Notes under the pieces: model-generated | The model's database searches: none | What the model was told of the DNA's origin: nothing | Seen by the model: only the letters and a program-made list of their open reading frames with translations | In this document: in pieces, positions 50,617 through 59,540 of the stretch | Numbering within the stretch: the first letter of the stretch is position 1 | Layout of the letters: the number at the start of each line of letters is the position of its first letter | Program-made: the position numbers and the translations under genes | Source: Streptomyces sp. LX-29 | GTDB lineage: Bacteria; Actinomycetota; Actinomycetes; Streptomycetales; Streptomycetaceae | DNA length: 64,000 nt | Direction: 5' to 3' | Assembly: GCF_029541745.1 (NCBI RefSeq) | Contig: NZ_CP089746.1 | Span: forward strand, 3,667,559 to 3,731,558

Positions 50617-52247
50617 GCGCCCGGCATCTGCCGAAAGTGGCTGGAATCGATCCGCCGCTTCCCTCTCCCGCGCACACTGCCGACCCCGTCGCCCCACCCC
50701 CCGCTCCCGCCCCGGCTCCCCCGCCGAACGGCTTGGTCCTCGACCGCCTCGCGGGCTGGGTCTCGGACCTCACCACCCTCCACGAGCTGACCGAGCGGCT
50801 CGCCCGGACCGCCACCCTGGACACCGCGCTGGACGAACTACTGCAGGCCGGGGCCACCCTGGTCGGCGCCCGCCGGGGGCTGGTCGCCCTCGAACCCGCG
50901 GACGGGCTCGGCCCCGTGACCACCGTCGGCCTGGGCCTCGGCCGCGCCGAACTCGGCCACATCGAAACGATTCCGCGGGGCACCGCCTCGGCCGCCCACC
51001 TCCTGGACGGCCTCCCCGAGCCGCACGCCCAGCGGCCCGAGGTGATCCACCCCGACCTGGCCCGCGAGGCCGACCTCGACCCGCGCCACCGCGAGGTCGC
51101 CGCCCGGCTCGGCTACGCCGCGAGCTACGCGGTCCCGCTGGATCCGCACGGCGAGCCCCGCCCCGGCGCCCGCTCTCCCCTCCTCCCCGTCACCCCGCCG
51201 ACCCCCTCCTCCCCCTCCGCCCCCTCTTCCCCGTCTGCCCTGGTGTCCGCCGCGTCCGCCCCGTCTCCCCTGTCCGCCCCTCCCGTGACTCCCCGCGCGG
51301 GAGGGGCCGCCGAGCACCACCCCGACGAGGGCAGCGCCACCCCCGGCCGACTGGGCGCCGCCGTATGGCTCTACGACGAGCCGACCGAGCCGGTCGAGCG
51401 GCAGCGCCATCTGATGGGGCTGTACTGCGCGTACGCCGCCGAACACCTCGCCCGGCTGCTGGACCTCACCCGCGCCCGCACCACCGCCGCGACCCTCCAG
51501 GAGGAGTTGCTGCCCGCGCGGCTGCCGCGGATCGCCGGGGTCCGGCTCGCCGTACGCCACCGCACCGGCCCCCACGGCGGCGGCGACTGGTACGACGCGC
51601 TGCCGCTGCCGGAAGGGGCGCTCGGGCTGGCGGTGGGCGCCGTCTCGGGCGCCGGCCCCAGCGCCGTGGCGGCCATGGGACGGCTGCGCGCCTCCCTGCG
51701 CGCGTACGCCGTGATGGAGGGCGAGGACCCGGTCGCCGTCCTGTCCGACCTGGAGCTGCTGTTGCGGCTCACCGAGCCCGCCCGCTCGGCCACCGCGCTG
51801 TTCGCGTACTGCGAGCCGGCGCTGCGCAAGGTGGTGCTGGCCGGTGCCGGGCACTGCCCGCCCCTGCTCATCGGCGAGCTGCGCACCGAGTTCGTGGAGA
51901 CCTCCCTGTCGGCCCCGCTGGGCATGCTCTCGTGCTGGGAGGCGCCCAGCGTGGAGCTGGAGCCGGCACCAGGAGAAACGCTCCTCTTGTACAGCGACGG
52001 GCTGCTGCACCGCAGCGGCGAGGAGATGGACCGCGCCTTCGCCCGGCTGCACGCGGCCGCGGCGAGCGTCCCCAGGCCGGCGCGCACCGACCCGGAGGCC
52101 GTCGCCGACCACGTGCTGCGGGCCATGCTGCCGAACGGGGCGTCGACGGACGCGGCGGGCGGAGACGCGGAGACGGTGGGCGCGGCCCGGGGCCCGGAGG
52201 CGGTCGACGCCGAGGACATCGTGCTGCTCGTCGCCCACTTCGAATGA
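50613..52247 (+). CDS. GAF and PP2C (SpoIIE-type) phosphatase
   Basis: This 544-residue protein has a Pro-rich N-terminus (1-45) and a GAF-like domain (50-270) interrupted by a Pro/Ser-rich insert at about 190-235. A PP2C_SIG domain follows (285-544) with HGGGDWYDALPLPEGALGLA, VVLAGAGHCPPLLI, SAPLGML, ETLLLYSDGLL and a final acidic AEDIVLLVAHFE. It would dephosphorylate an anti-sigma-factor antagonist in a partner-switching pathway. The ATG overlaps an upstream frame by ATGA, and no own ribosome binding site is evident, which supports coupling. Confidence 0.88.
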   Translation: MSARHLPKVAGIDPPLPSPAHTADPVAPPPAPAPAPPPNGLVLDRLAGWVSDLTTLHELTERLARTATLDTALDELLQAGATLVGARRGLVALEPADGLGPVTTVGLGLGRAELGHIETIPRGTASAAHLLDGLPEPHAQRPEVIHPDLAREADLDPRHREVAARLGYAASYAVPLDPHGEPRPGARSPLLPVTPPTPSSPSAPSSPSALVSAASAPSPLSAPPVTPRAGGAAEHHPDEGSATPGRLGAAVWLYDEPTEPVERQRHLMGLYCAYAAEHLARLLDLTRARTTAATLQEELLPARLPRIAGVRLAVRHRTGPHGGGDWYDALPLPEGALGLAVGAVSGAGPSAVAAMGRLRASLRAYAVMEGEDPVAVLSDLELLLRLTEPARSATALFAYCEPALRKVVLAGAGHCPPLLIGELRTEFVETSLSAPLGMLSCWEAPSVELEPAPGETLLLYSDGLLHRSGEEMDRAFARLHAAAASVPRPARTDPEAVADHVLRAMLPNGASTDAAGGDAETVGAARGPEAVDAEDIVLLVAHFE

Positions 52248-52348
52248 CCCGGACGGCGCCCCGGACCGGCGTGTGCCCGGCGTCACACCCCTCTCGGAAG
52301 CATGCACTCCCCACCTACCATGGGTGAGGTCCATTCGAGGAGGAATAC

Positions 52349-53833
52349 GTGACCGAGGAGCAGACCACGGAGCAGCCGGGGGCCCTGGAGAACCCCGAGG
52401 GCACCGATGCCGAGGCCCCCGTCAAGCAGCGGAAGAACGGCCTGTACCCGGGCGTCTCCGACGAGCTCGCCGAGAGCATGAAGTCCGGCTGGGCCGACAC
52501 CGAGATGCGGGACCTCACGCCGATCGAGCAGGCGCCGCACACGGCACGCCGTCGCGCCGCGCTCTCGGCGCGTTTCCCCGGCGAGCGCCTGGTGATCCCG
52601 GCGGGCAACCTCAAGACCCGGTCGAACGACACGGAGTACAGGTTCCGTGCCTCCACCGAGTACACGTACCTCACCGGCGACCAGACCGAGGACGGCGTCC
52701 TGGTGCTGGAGCCCACCGGCGCGCAGGGCCACCGGGCCACCGTCTACCTGCTGCCCCGCTCCAACCGGGAGAACGGCGAGTTCTGGCTGGACGGCCAGGG
52801 TGAGCTGTGGGTCGGCCGCCGGCACAGCCTCACCGAGGCCGAGCGGCTGCTGGGCCTCCCGGCCAAGGACGTGCGCCAGCTGGCGGACGCGCTCAGGGAG
52901 GCCACCGGCCCGGTCCGCGTCGTGCGCGGCCACGACGCCGGGCTCCAGGCGGCCCTGACCGACAAGGTCACCGCCGAGCGCGACGAGGAGCTGCGGGTCT
53001 ACCTCTCCGAGGCGCGCCTGGTCAAGGACGAGTTCGAGATCGGCGAGCTGCAGAAGGCGGTCGACTCGACCGTCCGCGGCTTCGAGGACGTCGTCAAGGT
53101 CCTCGACAAGGCGGAGGCGACCAGCGAGCGCTACATCGAAGGAACGTTCTTCCTCCGTGCCCGTGTCGAGGGCAACGACGTCGGCTACGGCTCCATCTGC
53201 GCCGCCGGCCCGCACGCCACCACCCTGCACTGGGTGCGCAACGACGGCCCGGTCCGCTCCGGCGAACTCCTGCTCCTGGACGCCGGCGTGGAGACGCACA
53301 CCCTCTACACCGCCGACGTGACCCGCACGCTGCCCGTCAACGGCCGCTACACCCCGCTCCAGCGCAAGATCTACGACGCGGTCTACGAGGCGCAGGAGGC
53401 GGGCATCGCCGCGGTCAGGCCGGGCGCGAAGTACCGCGACTTCCACGACGCCGCCCAGCGCGTGCTGGCCACCAGGCTCGTCGAGTGGGGCCTGGTCGAG
53501 GGCCCGGTGGAGCGCGTCCTGGAGCTGGGCCTCCAGCGCCGCTGGACGCTGCACGGCACCGGCCACATGCTCGGCCTGGACGTGCACGACTGCGCGGTGG
53601 CGCGGACGGAGACGTACGTCGACGGCGTGCTGGAGCCGGGCATGTGCCTGACCGTCGAGCCGGGTCTGTACTTCCAGGCGGACGACCTGACCGTGCCGGA
53701 GGAGTACCGGGGCATCGGCGTCCGCATCGAGGACGACATCCTGGTCACCGAGGACGGCAACCGGAACCTGTCGGCGGGGCTGCCGCGCCGGGCCGACGAG
53801 GTCGAGGAGTGGATGGCCGGCCTCAAGGGCTGA
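52349..53833 (+). CDS. pepP: Xaa-Pro aminopeptidase (aminopeptidase P)
   Basis: This 494-residue protein has a short disordered N-terminus and the AMP_N domain at about 60-200 (RRRAALSARFPGERLVIPAG, RFRASTEYTYLTGD). The pita-bread M24 domain follows (220-490) with metal ligands in LLLLDAGVETHTLYTADVTR (two Asp), LHGTGHMLGLDVHD (His), TVEPGLYF (Glu) and GVRIEDDILVTEDG (Glu). It removes N-terminal residues preceding proline in the cytoplasm. The GTG at 52349 follows GAGGAGGAA. A strong terminator lies 45 bases after the stop. Confidence 0.93.
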   Translation: MTEEQTTEQPGALENPEGTDAEAPVKQRKNGLYPGVSDELAESMKSGWADTEMRDLTPIEQAPHTARRRAALSARFPGERLVIPAGNLKTRSNDTEYRFRASTEYTYLTGDQTEDGVLVLEPTGAQGHRATVYLLPRSNRENGEFWLDGQGELWVGRRHSLTEAERLLGLPAKDVRQLADALREATGPVRVVRGHDAGLQAALTDKVTAERDEELRVYLSEARLVKDEFEIGELQKAVDSTVRGFEDVVKVLDKAEATSERYIEGTFFLRARVEGNDVGYGSICAAGPHATTLHWVRNDGPVRSGELLLLDAGVETHTLYTADVTRTLPVNGRYTPLQRKIYDAVYEAQEAGIAAVRPGAKYRDFHDAAQRVLATRLVEWGLVEGPVERVLELGLQRRWTLHGTGHMLGLDVHDCAVARTETYVDGVLEPGMCLTVEPGLYFQADDLTVPEEYRGIGVRIEDDILVTEDGNRNLSAGLPRRADEVEEWMAGLKG

Positions 53834-53877
53834 GCCGCCGCACGGGCCGATCGCGCCCGGCGCGCCGCGTGCACACC

Positions 53878-53919
53878 GACACGGCCCCGACCGCCTTCCC
53901 CGGCGGTCGGGGCCGTGTC
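53878..53919. terminator. bidirectional terminator
   Basis: An 18-bp perfect stem (GACACGGCCCCGACCGCC at 53878-53895 with 53902-53919) and a 6-base loop lie between pepP (plus) and the DUF1772 gene (minus), which converge here. Confidence 0.85.
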
Positions 53920-53965
53920 GTGTCCGGCGCGGGCCGGCTCCGGGGCCGGGTCCGGCGGCCGTCGG

Positions 53966-54478
53966 TCAGGAGGTGGCGGTGGCCCGGCCGTGCAGCACCA
54001 GGGCCCAGGTGAGGCAGCCGAAGGCGGCGGCCGAGGTCACCGCGCGGACCACGTTCCAGCGCACCCACACCGCCTCGAACTTCTCGCGTACGGCGGCCGG
54101 ATCGGCGATCCGGCCGATCGGCCCGGCGGCGTCCAGCTCGTGGTTGAGCGGCACGTTGACCGCCGCCGTGATGACGAACATCGCCAGGTAGAGCACGAGC
54201 GCGGCGATGATCCACGGCGCCGCGGACCGGTCGCCGCCGCCCCACAGGTGCAGCCCGGCGCTGACCGCGGTCAACGCCAGCGCGCCGAGGAAGCAGGCGA
54301 AGAACCACCCGTTGAGGATGGAGACGTTGATCCGCTGCATCGCGTCGACGAAGGTCCGGTCCTCGGCCTGCCGGAGGCCCGGCATCACCGCGTAGGCGAA
54401 GGAACAGAAGAGCCCCGCGGTGAGTCCCGTGGTCACCGTCGCCGCGATCAGTGTCGCGCCCCGCATCACCGCTGACAT
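53966..54478 (-). CDS. DUF1772 membrane protein
   Basis: This 170-residue protein has four membrane helices (LIAATVTTGLTAGLFCSFAY, GWFFACFLGALALTAVSAGL, IIAALVLYLAMFVITAAVNV, AVTSAAAFGCLTWALVL). NVPLNHELD and WVRWNVVRA are family-typical of DUF1772, which includes anthrone oxygenase-like proteins. The ATG at 54478 is placed 9 bases after GGAGG. It is divergent from an AraC regulator, which probably controls it. Confidence 0.85.
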   Translation of the reverse strand: MSAVMRGATLIAATVTTGLTAGLFCSFAYAVMPGLRQAEDRTFVDAMQRINVSILNGWFFACFLGALALTAVSAGLHLWGGGDRSAAPWIIAALVLYLAMFVITAAVNVPLNHELDAAGPIGRIADPAAVREKFEAVWVRWNVVRAVTSAAAFGCLTWALVLHGRATATS

Positions 54479-54595
54479 CGTGCCCATCCTCCGCGTTCGC
54501 GCCGTCGTGCCGATGCCTCAAGTCAAGCGGCCCGCCGGCGAGATGAACATGATCGAGCGGCTCGCCTCCATGTGCGTGCGTCTACGCTGATCCGT

Positions 54596-55522
54596 ATGGA
54601 CGTACTCGCGGGGCTGCTGGACGGGCCGAGGGCCCGGGGCGCGTTCCTGATGCGGGCGATCATGGATCCGCCGTGGTCGATCCGGATCGAGGACCGGGCG
54701 CCGCTGACGCTGGTGGCCCTGGTGCGCGGCGCGGCCTGGGCGGTGCCGGACGGGGACGCGCCGCGCCGGCTGTTCCCCGGCGACATCGCGATCATGCGCG
54801 GCCCCGATCCGTACACCTTCGCCGACGATCCGGCCACCGAGCCGCAGACCGTCATCCTGCCCGGCGAGCGCTCGGCGACGCCGGAGGGCGACGAGCGGTG
54901 CGAGGAGATGGACCTGGGGGTGCGCACCTGGGGGGACAGCCCCGACGGCGCGACGATGATGCTGGTCGGCACGTACCAGATGCGGGGCGAGATCAGCCAG
55001 CGGCTGCTGAGCGCGCTGCCCGTGCTGTTGGTGCTGCCCGCCGCGGAGTGGGAGTCGCCGCTGGTCCCGCTGCTGGAGGAGGAGATCGTCAAGGACCGGC
55101 CCGGGCAGGAGGTGGTCCTCGATCGGCTGCTCGACCTGCTGTTGATCACCGCGCTGCGGGCGTGGTTCTCCCGCCCCGAGGCGGCCGCCCCCTCGTGGTA
55201 CCGGGCCCAGGGCGACCCGGTGGTCGGCCGGGCGCTGCGCCTGCTCCACGACGACCCGGCCCACCCGTGGACGGTGGCGAGCCTCGCCGCCAAGGCGGGT
55301 GTCTCCCGCGCCGCCCTCGCCCGCCGCTTCGCCGAGCTGGTCGGCGAGCCGCCGATGGCCTACCTCACCGGCTGGCGGCTGGCGCTCGCCGCCGACCTGC
55401 TGCGCGAGCCCGACGCCACCCTGGCGGCCGTCGCCCGCGAGGTCGGCTACGGCAGCGCCTTCGCGCTGAGCACCGCCTACAAGCGGGTGCGGGGCGTGAC
55501 CCCGCAGGCGGACCGGGGCTGA
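54596..55522 (+). CDS. AraC-family transcriptional regulator
   Basis: This 308-residue protein has an N-terminal cupin-type sensor domain (1-170: WSIRIEDRAPLTLVALVRGA, LFPGDIAIMRGPDPYTFADD) and C-terminal twin HTH (WTVASLAAKAGVSRAALARR, LAAVAREVGYGSAFALSTAY). ATG at 54596; an in-frame ATG 8 codons earlier is possible. Divergent from the DUF1772 gene, a pairing often seen in actinobacteria. Confidence 0.9.
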   Translation: MDVLAGLLDGPRARGAFLMRAIMDPPWSIRIEDRAPLTLVALVRGAAWAVPDGDAPRRLFPGDIAIMRGPDPYTFADDPATEPQTVILPGERSATPEGDERCEEMDLGVRTWGDSPDGATMMLVGTYQMRGEISQRLLSALPVLLVLPAAEWESPLVPLLEEEIVKDRPGQEVVLDRLLDLLLITALRAWFSRPEAAAPSWYRAQGDPVVGRALRLLHDDPAHPWTVASLAAKAGVSRAALARRFAELVGEPPMAYLTGWRLALAADLLREPDATLAAVAREVGYGSAFALSTAYKRVRGVTPQADRG

Positions 55523-55557
55523 TCGGGCTCGTCTCCGACGGCGGCGACGGCGTCGAC

Positions 55558-55644
55558 GGCGGTGTGCGGCCGACGACGACGGCGGCGGTGTGCGGCCGAC
55601 GACGACGGCGGTGTGCGGCCGACGACGACGGCGGTGTGCGGCCG
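55558..55644 (+). repeat. GGCGGTGTGCGGCCGACGACGAC tandem repeat
   Basis: About three and a half copies of a 23-bp unit (one copy with an extra GGC) lie directly downstream of the AraC gene stop, noncoding. Confidence 0.85.
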
Positions 55645-55759
55645 ATGGCCGGAACCCTGCGCCGGCGCATGCCGGGCGCGTTGCCTTCCGATCATCCGAT
55701 CGTTCGCCTGTGTACCCCCCACCGGATACCCAGTCGGACGAACCGGAAGAGAGAACGCC

Positions 55760-56140
55760 ATGCGCCTGCGCACCGCCTCCGCCCTCGGCGGATCGGCCAC
55801 GATCGTCTTCGCCGCCCTGGCGGCCTTGGCCCCGGCGGCCCTGGCCGACACCGCACCCGACGGCCCCACGCCGTACGCCTACGTCTCGGACGGCGGCCAG
55901 ATCAAGATCTGCACCCGGGGCACGCTCTTCGACGGCATGGTCAACCTGGGCTGCCGGCCGCCGCACCACCTGGGCCCGGAGACGACCTGGCGGGAGCTGC
56001 GGGCGGAGGAGGACGCGGTGGAGCCGATGCTGTGTCGTCCGGCCGTGGTCAACGAGGCCGTCCACGCCACCGAGGTGACCCTTCTCGGCTCGGGTGCCGC
56101 CCTCCAGTGCACCCCGGTCCCCGACTCCTGGGGACCGTGA
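55760..56140 (+). CDS. small secreted Cys-containing protein, unknown
   Basis: This 126-residue protein has a signal peptide (ATIVFAALAALAPAALADTA, cleavage after ALA). The mature part is about 97 residues with four cysteines (KICTRG, LGCRPP, MLCRPA, LQCTPV), consistent with two disulfides. No family is recognised. The ATG at 55760 follows GGAAGAGAG. It stands alone. Confidence 0.72.
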   Translation: MRLRTASALGGSATIVFAALAALAPAALADTAPDGPTPYAYVSDGGQIKICTRGTLFDGMVNLGCRPPHHLGPETTWRELRAEEDAVEPMLCRPAVVNEAVHATEVTLLGSGAALQCTPVPDSWGP

Positions 56141-56173
56141 CCGCCGGCCCGCCGCCCCGCCGGTCGCGGAGGA

Positions 56174-57013
56174 TCAGCCGCGGCCGCCGGCCATCAGCGC
56201 GTTGAGCTCGCCGTACGGGACGGGGTCGGCGAGGTGGGCGTAGGTGCCGGTGGTGGCCAGTTCGCGGGCGGCCCGCAGGGCGACGGCGTAGGCGGCCTCG
56301 GCGACCGCGGAGCCCAGGCTGATCCGGGCCACGCCCAGGCCCGCCAGCCGCTCGACGGTGGGCGCACCGGGGCCGGCCATGATGTTGACCGGGGCCGCGA
56401 TGTCCTTGGTGAGGGCGCCGACGACATCCGGGTCGGTGGTGCCGGGCACGAAGACGCCGTCGGCGCCGGCCTCCAGGTAGTCGCCGGCCCGGCGGAGCGT
56501 CTCGTCCAGGCGGTCCCGCTCATCCCCGACGGCCAGCAGGTAGACGTCCGTGCGGGCGTTGATGAAGAGCGGCACCCCCGCGGCGTCCGCGGCCGACCGG
56601 GCGGCGGCGATCCGCTCGGCCTGTTCCGCCGCCGGACGCAGCGCGGCGCCGTCCGGGCCCGGAGAGTCCTCGATGTTGACGCCCACCGCGCCCGCGGCGA
56701 CGACCCGGGCCACGGTCTCCGCCACCTCGTCCGGGGTGGCTCCGAAGCCGCTCTCGATATCGGCGGTCACCGGCACCTCGACCGCCCCGGCGACCCGGGC
56801 GATGAGGGCGATGGCCTCGTCGCGGTGCAGCCGGTTGCCGTCCGCGGCGCCCAGCCCCCAGGCGACTCCGGCGCTGGTGGTGGCGACGGCCGGGGCACCC
56901 GTCGCCGCGACCAGGCGGGCGCTGGCCGCGTCCCAGGCGTTGGCGAGCGTGAGCGGGGTGCCGGGGACGTGGAGGGAGTGGAAGTGCCGGGCGAGGGCGT
57001 GCTGTTCCGTCAT
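56174..57013 (-). CDS. isocitrate lyase/PEP mutase-family protein
   Basis: This 279-residue TIM barrel belongs to the ICL/PEPM superfamily: LANAWDAASARLVAATGAPA, TTSAGVAWGLG, PVTADIESGFG (metal-binding Asp/Glu), GVNIEDSPGP, FINARTDVYLL, GVFVPG. Relatives include carboxyvinyl-carboxyphosphonate phosphorylmutase, oxaloacetate hydrolase and 2-methylisocitrate lyase. The substrate cannot be told from sequence alone, and no phosphonate genes are nearby. ATG at 57013. Confidence 0.87.
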   Translation of the reverse strand: MTEQHALARHFHSLHVPGTPLTLANAWDAASARLVAATGAPAVATTSAGVAWGLGAADGNRLHRDEAIALIARVAGAVEVPVTADIESGFGATPDEVAETVARVVAAGAVGVNIEDSPGPDGAALRPAAEQAERIAAARSAADAAGVPLFINARTDVYLLAVGDERDRLDETLRRAGDYLEAGADGVFVPGTTDPDVVGALTKDIAAPVNIMAGPGAPTVERLAGLGVARISLGSAVAEAAYAVALRAARELATTGTYAHLADPVPYGELNALMAGGRG

Positions 57014-57218
57014 GGGCAGCAGTAGATCACCGGCGGTGGGAGCCCCACTGGCGGGAATCCGACGTCTACGTCGGTGCGGGGCCCGGATGCGGTCCACGCG
57101 CGGCGAACCTCCGTCCGCTTGCGTAGGGTCGGCGTCGTGGATGTGATCAGGTGGATGTGATCAGGGAGGCCGCGAGGCCGGCCGGGCCGGCTACCGGCCA
57201 CGGGACGGGCAGCGCCCG

Positions 57219-57773
57219 ATGACCGCGCGGTGGTTCACCCTCGCCACGCCGCTCCCCAGCGGACGCATGCGGGTGGCGGTGACGGACCAGGGGGTCGCGG
57301 CGGCGACCTTCACCTCGCGCGAGGCAGTGACCTTCCCACCCGGGCCGCCCCTGGCCGACCCCTCCGAGGACCGGCGCGCCGCCGCCGTGGCGGAGCAGTT
57401 CGGCGACTACTTCGCCGCCCGACGACGGGAGTTGACGCTTCCCATCGACTGGCGGCTCACCGCGGGCCCCCAGCGCGCCGTCCTGGGCGCCCTCCAGCGC
57501 GGGGTGCGCTTCGGCCAGACCATCGCCTACGGCGAACTCGCCGACCTGAGCGGCGCCTTCGATACCGACGAGCCCGAACAGCGGGCGCTGGCCGCCCGTA
57601 CGGTGGGCGCCATCATGTCCACCAATCCGGTCAGCCTGCTCATCCCCTGCCACCGGGTGATCGCCGCCGACGGCATCGGCGGCTACGGCGGTGGTGCGGT
57701 CGGCATGGAGACCAAGCGCTGGCTGCTGACCCTGGAGGGGAGCCTGCCGCCGACGTTGGACTGGGCGGGCTGA
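57219..57773 (+). CDS. ogt: methylated-DNA-protein-cysteine methyltransferase
   Basis: This 184-residue protein has the active-site motif NPVSLLIPCHRVIAADG, with Cys as alkyl acceptor, preceded by the helix-turn-helix region GVRFGQTIAYGELADLSG. A short N-terminal domain carries RELTLPIDWRLTAGPQ. It directly reverses O6-alkylguanine damage. The ATG at 57219 has CGGGACGG upstream. A single gene, not linked to ada or alkA here. Confidence 0.92.
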   Translation: MTARWFTLATPLPSGRMRVAVTDQGVAAATFTSREAVTFPPGPPLADPSEDRRAAAVAEQFGDYFAARRRELTLPIDWRLTAGPQRAVLGALQRGVRFGQTIAYGELADLSGAFDTDEPEQRALAARTVGAIMSTNPVSLLIPCHRVIAADGIGGYGGGAVGMETKRWLLTLEGSLPPTLDWAG

Positions 57774-57798
57774 CGGCCGCACGGCGGCGCCCCGCCGC

Positions 57799-58278
57799 TC
57801 AGGCGGCGGGCGGAGCGGTCCACTCCTCCGGGACCTTGGGCGGGGTGCCCTGGGTCCACACCACCCGCAGCGCCGTGGCGGCGATCCGCCACCCGTCGGC
57901 CGTCCTGACCAGCGTGGTCTCGGTGTGGCCGCCGGAGGCGAAGAACTCCTCCGACCCGTCGGCCAGCACATGCGTGCTCAGCTGGGCCCCCCGCGCGGTG
58001 GCCCGGTCGCCGTCGATCTCGATGACCGCGTTGGTCGCGAAGTGCACGGTCCGGTCGAACAACGCCATCCCGCGCCGGATGTGTGCCATGAGCGCGTCCC
58101 GCCCGTGGATGGTGCCGATGGGCATCTCGGCGGTGACGTCCTCGGTGTGGAAGGCGCGGGCCCACTCCTCGTCGAAGACCCTCTCGTCGAAGGAGCGGAG
58201 GTAGCGGTCCATGAGGTCGGTGATCTCGGCACGGTCGGTCAGGGTCTGCAGCTGACGCCGCATCTGTTCGATGTCCAT
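57799..58278 (-). CDS. SnoaL-like (NTF2-fold) protein
   Basis: This 159-residue NTF2-like protein (RAEITDLMDRYLRSFDERVF, WARAFHTEDVTAEMPIGTIH, FATNAVIEIDGDRATARGAQ, TTLVRTADGWRIAATALRVV) is of the nuclear-transport-factor-2 type, which covers ketosteroid-isomerase-like and polyketide-cyclase-like proteins. The substrate is unknown. ATG at 58278. It converges on ogt with a 25-base gap. Confidence 0.8.
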   Translation of the reverse strand: MDIEQMRRQLQTLTDRAEITDLMDRYLRSFDERVFDEEWARAFHTEDVTAEMPIGTIHGRDALMAHIRRGMALFDRTVHFATNAVIEIDGDRATARGAQLSTHVLADGSEEFFASGGHTETTLVRTADGWRIAATALRVVWTQGTPPKVPEEWTAPPAA

Positions 58279-58426
58279 GCCGAGACTCTCACACTTCAAC
58301 CTTTGTTGAAGTCAAGCACGACCGCGACCCCGATCGGTTCACCCTTCGGTCCGACCGTTCCGCCCCTCGGTCCGGCCGGTCAACGCCCGTCGGCCCCACC
58401 GATCCGCCCCTCGGTCCGGCCGCCGC

Positions 58427-58993
58427 CTACTCGGCGACGGGCACGGCGCCCTTCCCGTGACGGATGTCGTCGACGACGTACGGCAGGGCGGGGAGGAGCA
58501 GCGGGAAGCCGGCCCAGAAGGGGACGGTGAACAGCGGGTCGTCGCCGATCAGCCAGTTGCTGAGCATGATCGCGGGCACGCCGACCAGGAAGGCCAGGCC
58601 CCAGCTCCGACCCAGGCCCATGCCGCCGCGCCGCAGCTCGTATCCGACCGTGACCAGGGCGAGGACGGCGTAGAAGACGAAGTCGTTGGGCTCCACATCC
58701 CGTTCGGGGGTCCACCTGACGAGGCAGGTGAGCAGCACCAGGACACCGAGCAGGAGGCTGGCCATCGCCGCGGTGCGCAGCACGCGGCGGTACAGCGGGG
58801 CGCGGGCCCGGGCCCAGGTGGCGGCGAAGGCCCTGACGTCCTCGCCGACCACGTCCCGCGCCGTGCGGCCCGCGGCCTCCGCGTCATCCAAGTGGGTGGA
58901 GAGCTCGTCGAGCATCTCCCGCACGGAGGCTTCACTGAGCCCCCGGTACTCCCAGTTGCTGCGGCAGATCGCGAGGACCTGGTCGTTCGTCAT
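58427..58993 (-). CDS. HAAS-domain membrane protein, PadR partner
   Basis: This 188-residue protein has an N-terminal helical HAAS/DUF1700-like domain (LSEASVREMLDELSTHLDDA, TARDVVGEDVRAFAATWA). About four membrane helices follow (AMASLLLGVLVLLTCLV, NDFVFYAVLALVTVGY, GLAFLVGVPAIMLSNWL, PFWAGFPLLLPALPYV). Its ATG overlaps the PadR stop (ATGA). PadR and HAAS pairs are a recurrent regulatory module, and the HAAS protein is probably the target or partner. Confidence 0.82.
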   Translation of the reverse strand: MTNDQVLAICRSNWEYRGLSEASVREMLDELSTHLDDAEAAGRTARDVVGEDVRAFAATWARARAPLYRRVLRTAAMASLLLGVLVLLTCLVRWTPERDVEPNDFVFYAVLALVTVGYELRRGGMGLGRSWGLAFLVGVPAIMLSNWLIGDDPLFTVPFWAGFPLLLPALPYVVDDIRHGKGAVPVAE

Positions 58994-59370
58994 GGTGTGG
59001 TGTCCCCCGGTGATTCGGTGTGTGCGGCGAGGATCCGGCCCACCTGACCGCTGAAGGCGCGCCACACCTCTCGTCCACCGGTCAGCTCGGCACGCCCCGC
59101 CTCGGTGAGGCGGTAGTACTTGCGCGGGGCGCCGCCGCTGGCGGACGGGGCGCGATAGGAGGAGATCAACCCTGTCCGCTCCAGCCGCGCGAGCAGCGGA
59201 TAGACGCTGCCCTCGCTCACCAGCTCCAGCCCGCCCGCGGCGAGCGCCTCGGTGAACTCGTATCCGTATCGCGGCCGTTCGGCGATCAGCGACAGCAGAC
59301 AGAGATCGAGCACGCCGCGCAGGAGCTGACTGCGCCGCTGGTCGCCGGTCGCAGGCAGCCCCTTTGTCAT
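58990..59370 (-). CDS. PadR-family regulator
   Basis: This 126-residue winged-helix protein (QLLRGVLDLCLLSLIAERPR, YGYEFTEALAAGGLELVSEG, SVYPLLARLERTGLI, RKYYRLTEAGRAEL) has a short C-terminal helix. The ATG at 59370 gives the conserved MTKGL start; an ATG three codons earlier is possible. It is first gene of a two-gene minus-strand operon with the HAAS protein. Confidence 0.88.
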   Translation of the reverse strand: MTKGLPATGDQRRSQLLRGVLDLCLLSLIAERPRYGYEFTEALAAGGLELVSEGSVYPLLARLERTGLISSYRAPSASGGAPRKYYRLTEAGRAELTGGREVWRAFSGQVGRILAAHTESPGDTTP

Positions 59371-59540
59371 GCGGTGCATGGTAGTCGGCGATTCCCTTGC
59401 TCCGCAAGACAATCGAAGGGGGGTGGCCCGCCGCGGTCGGCTGACCCCGACGGCGGCGGGCTTCGACGCCGCCGGCTCACCCGACGGTGGGCCCCGTTGC
59501 CGCCGGCTCACCGGACGGCGGTGGGCCCGGCGCCGGCGGC

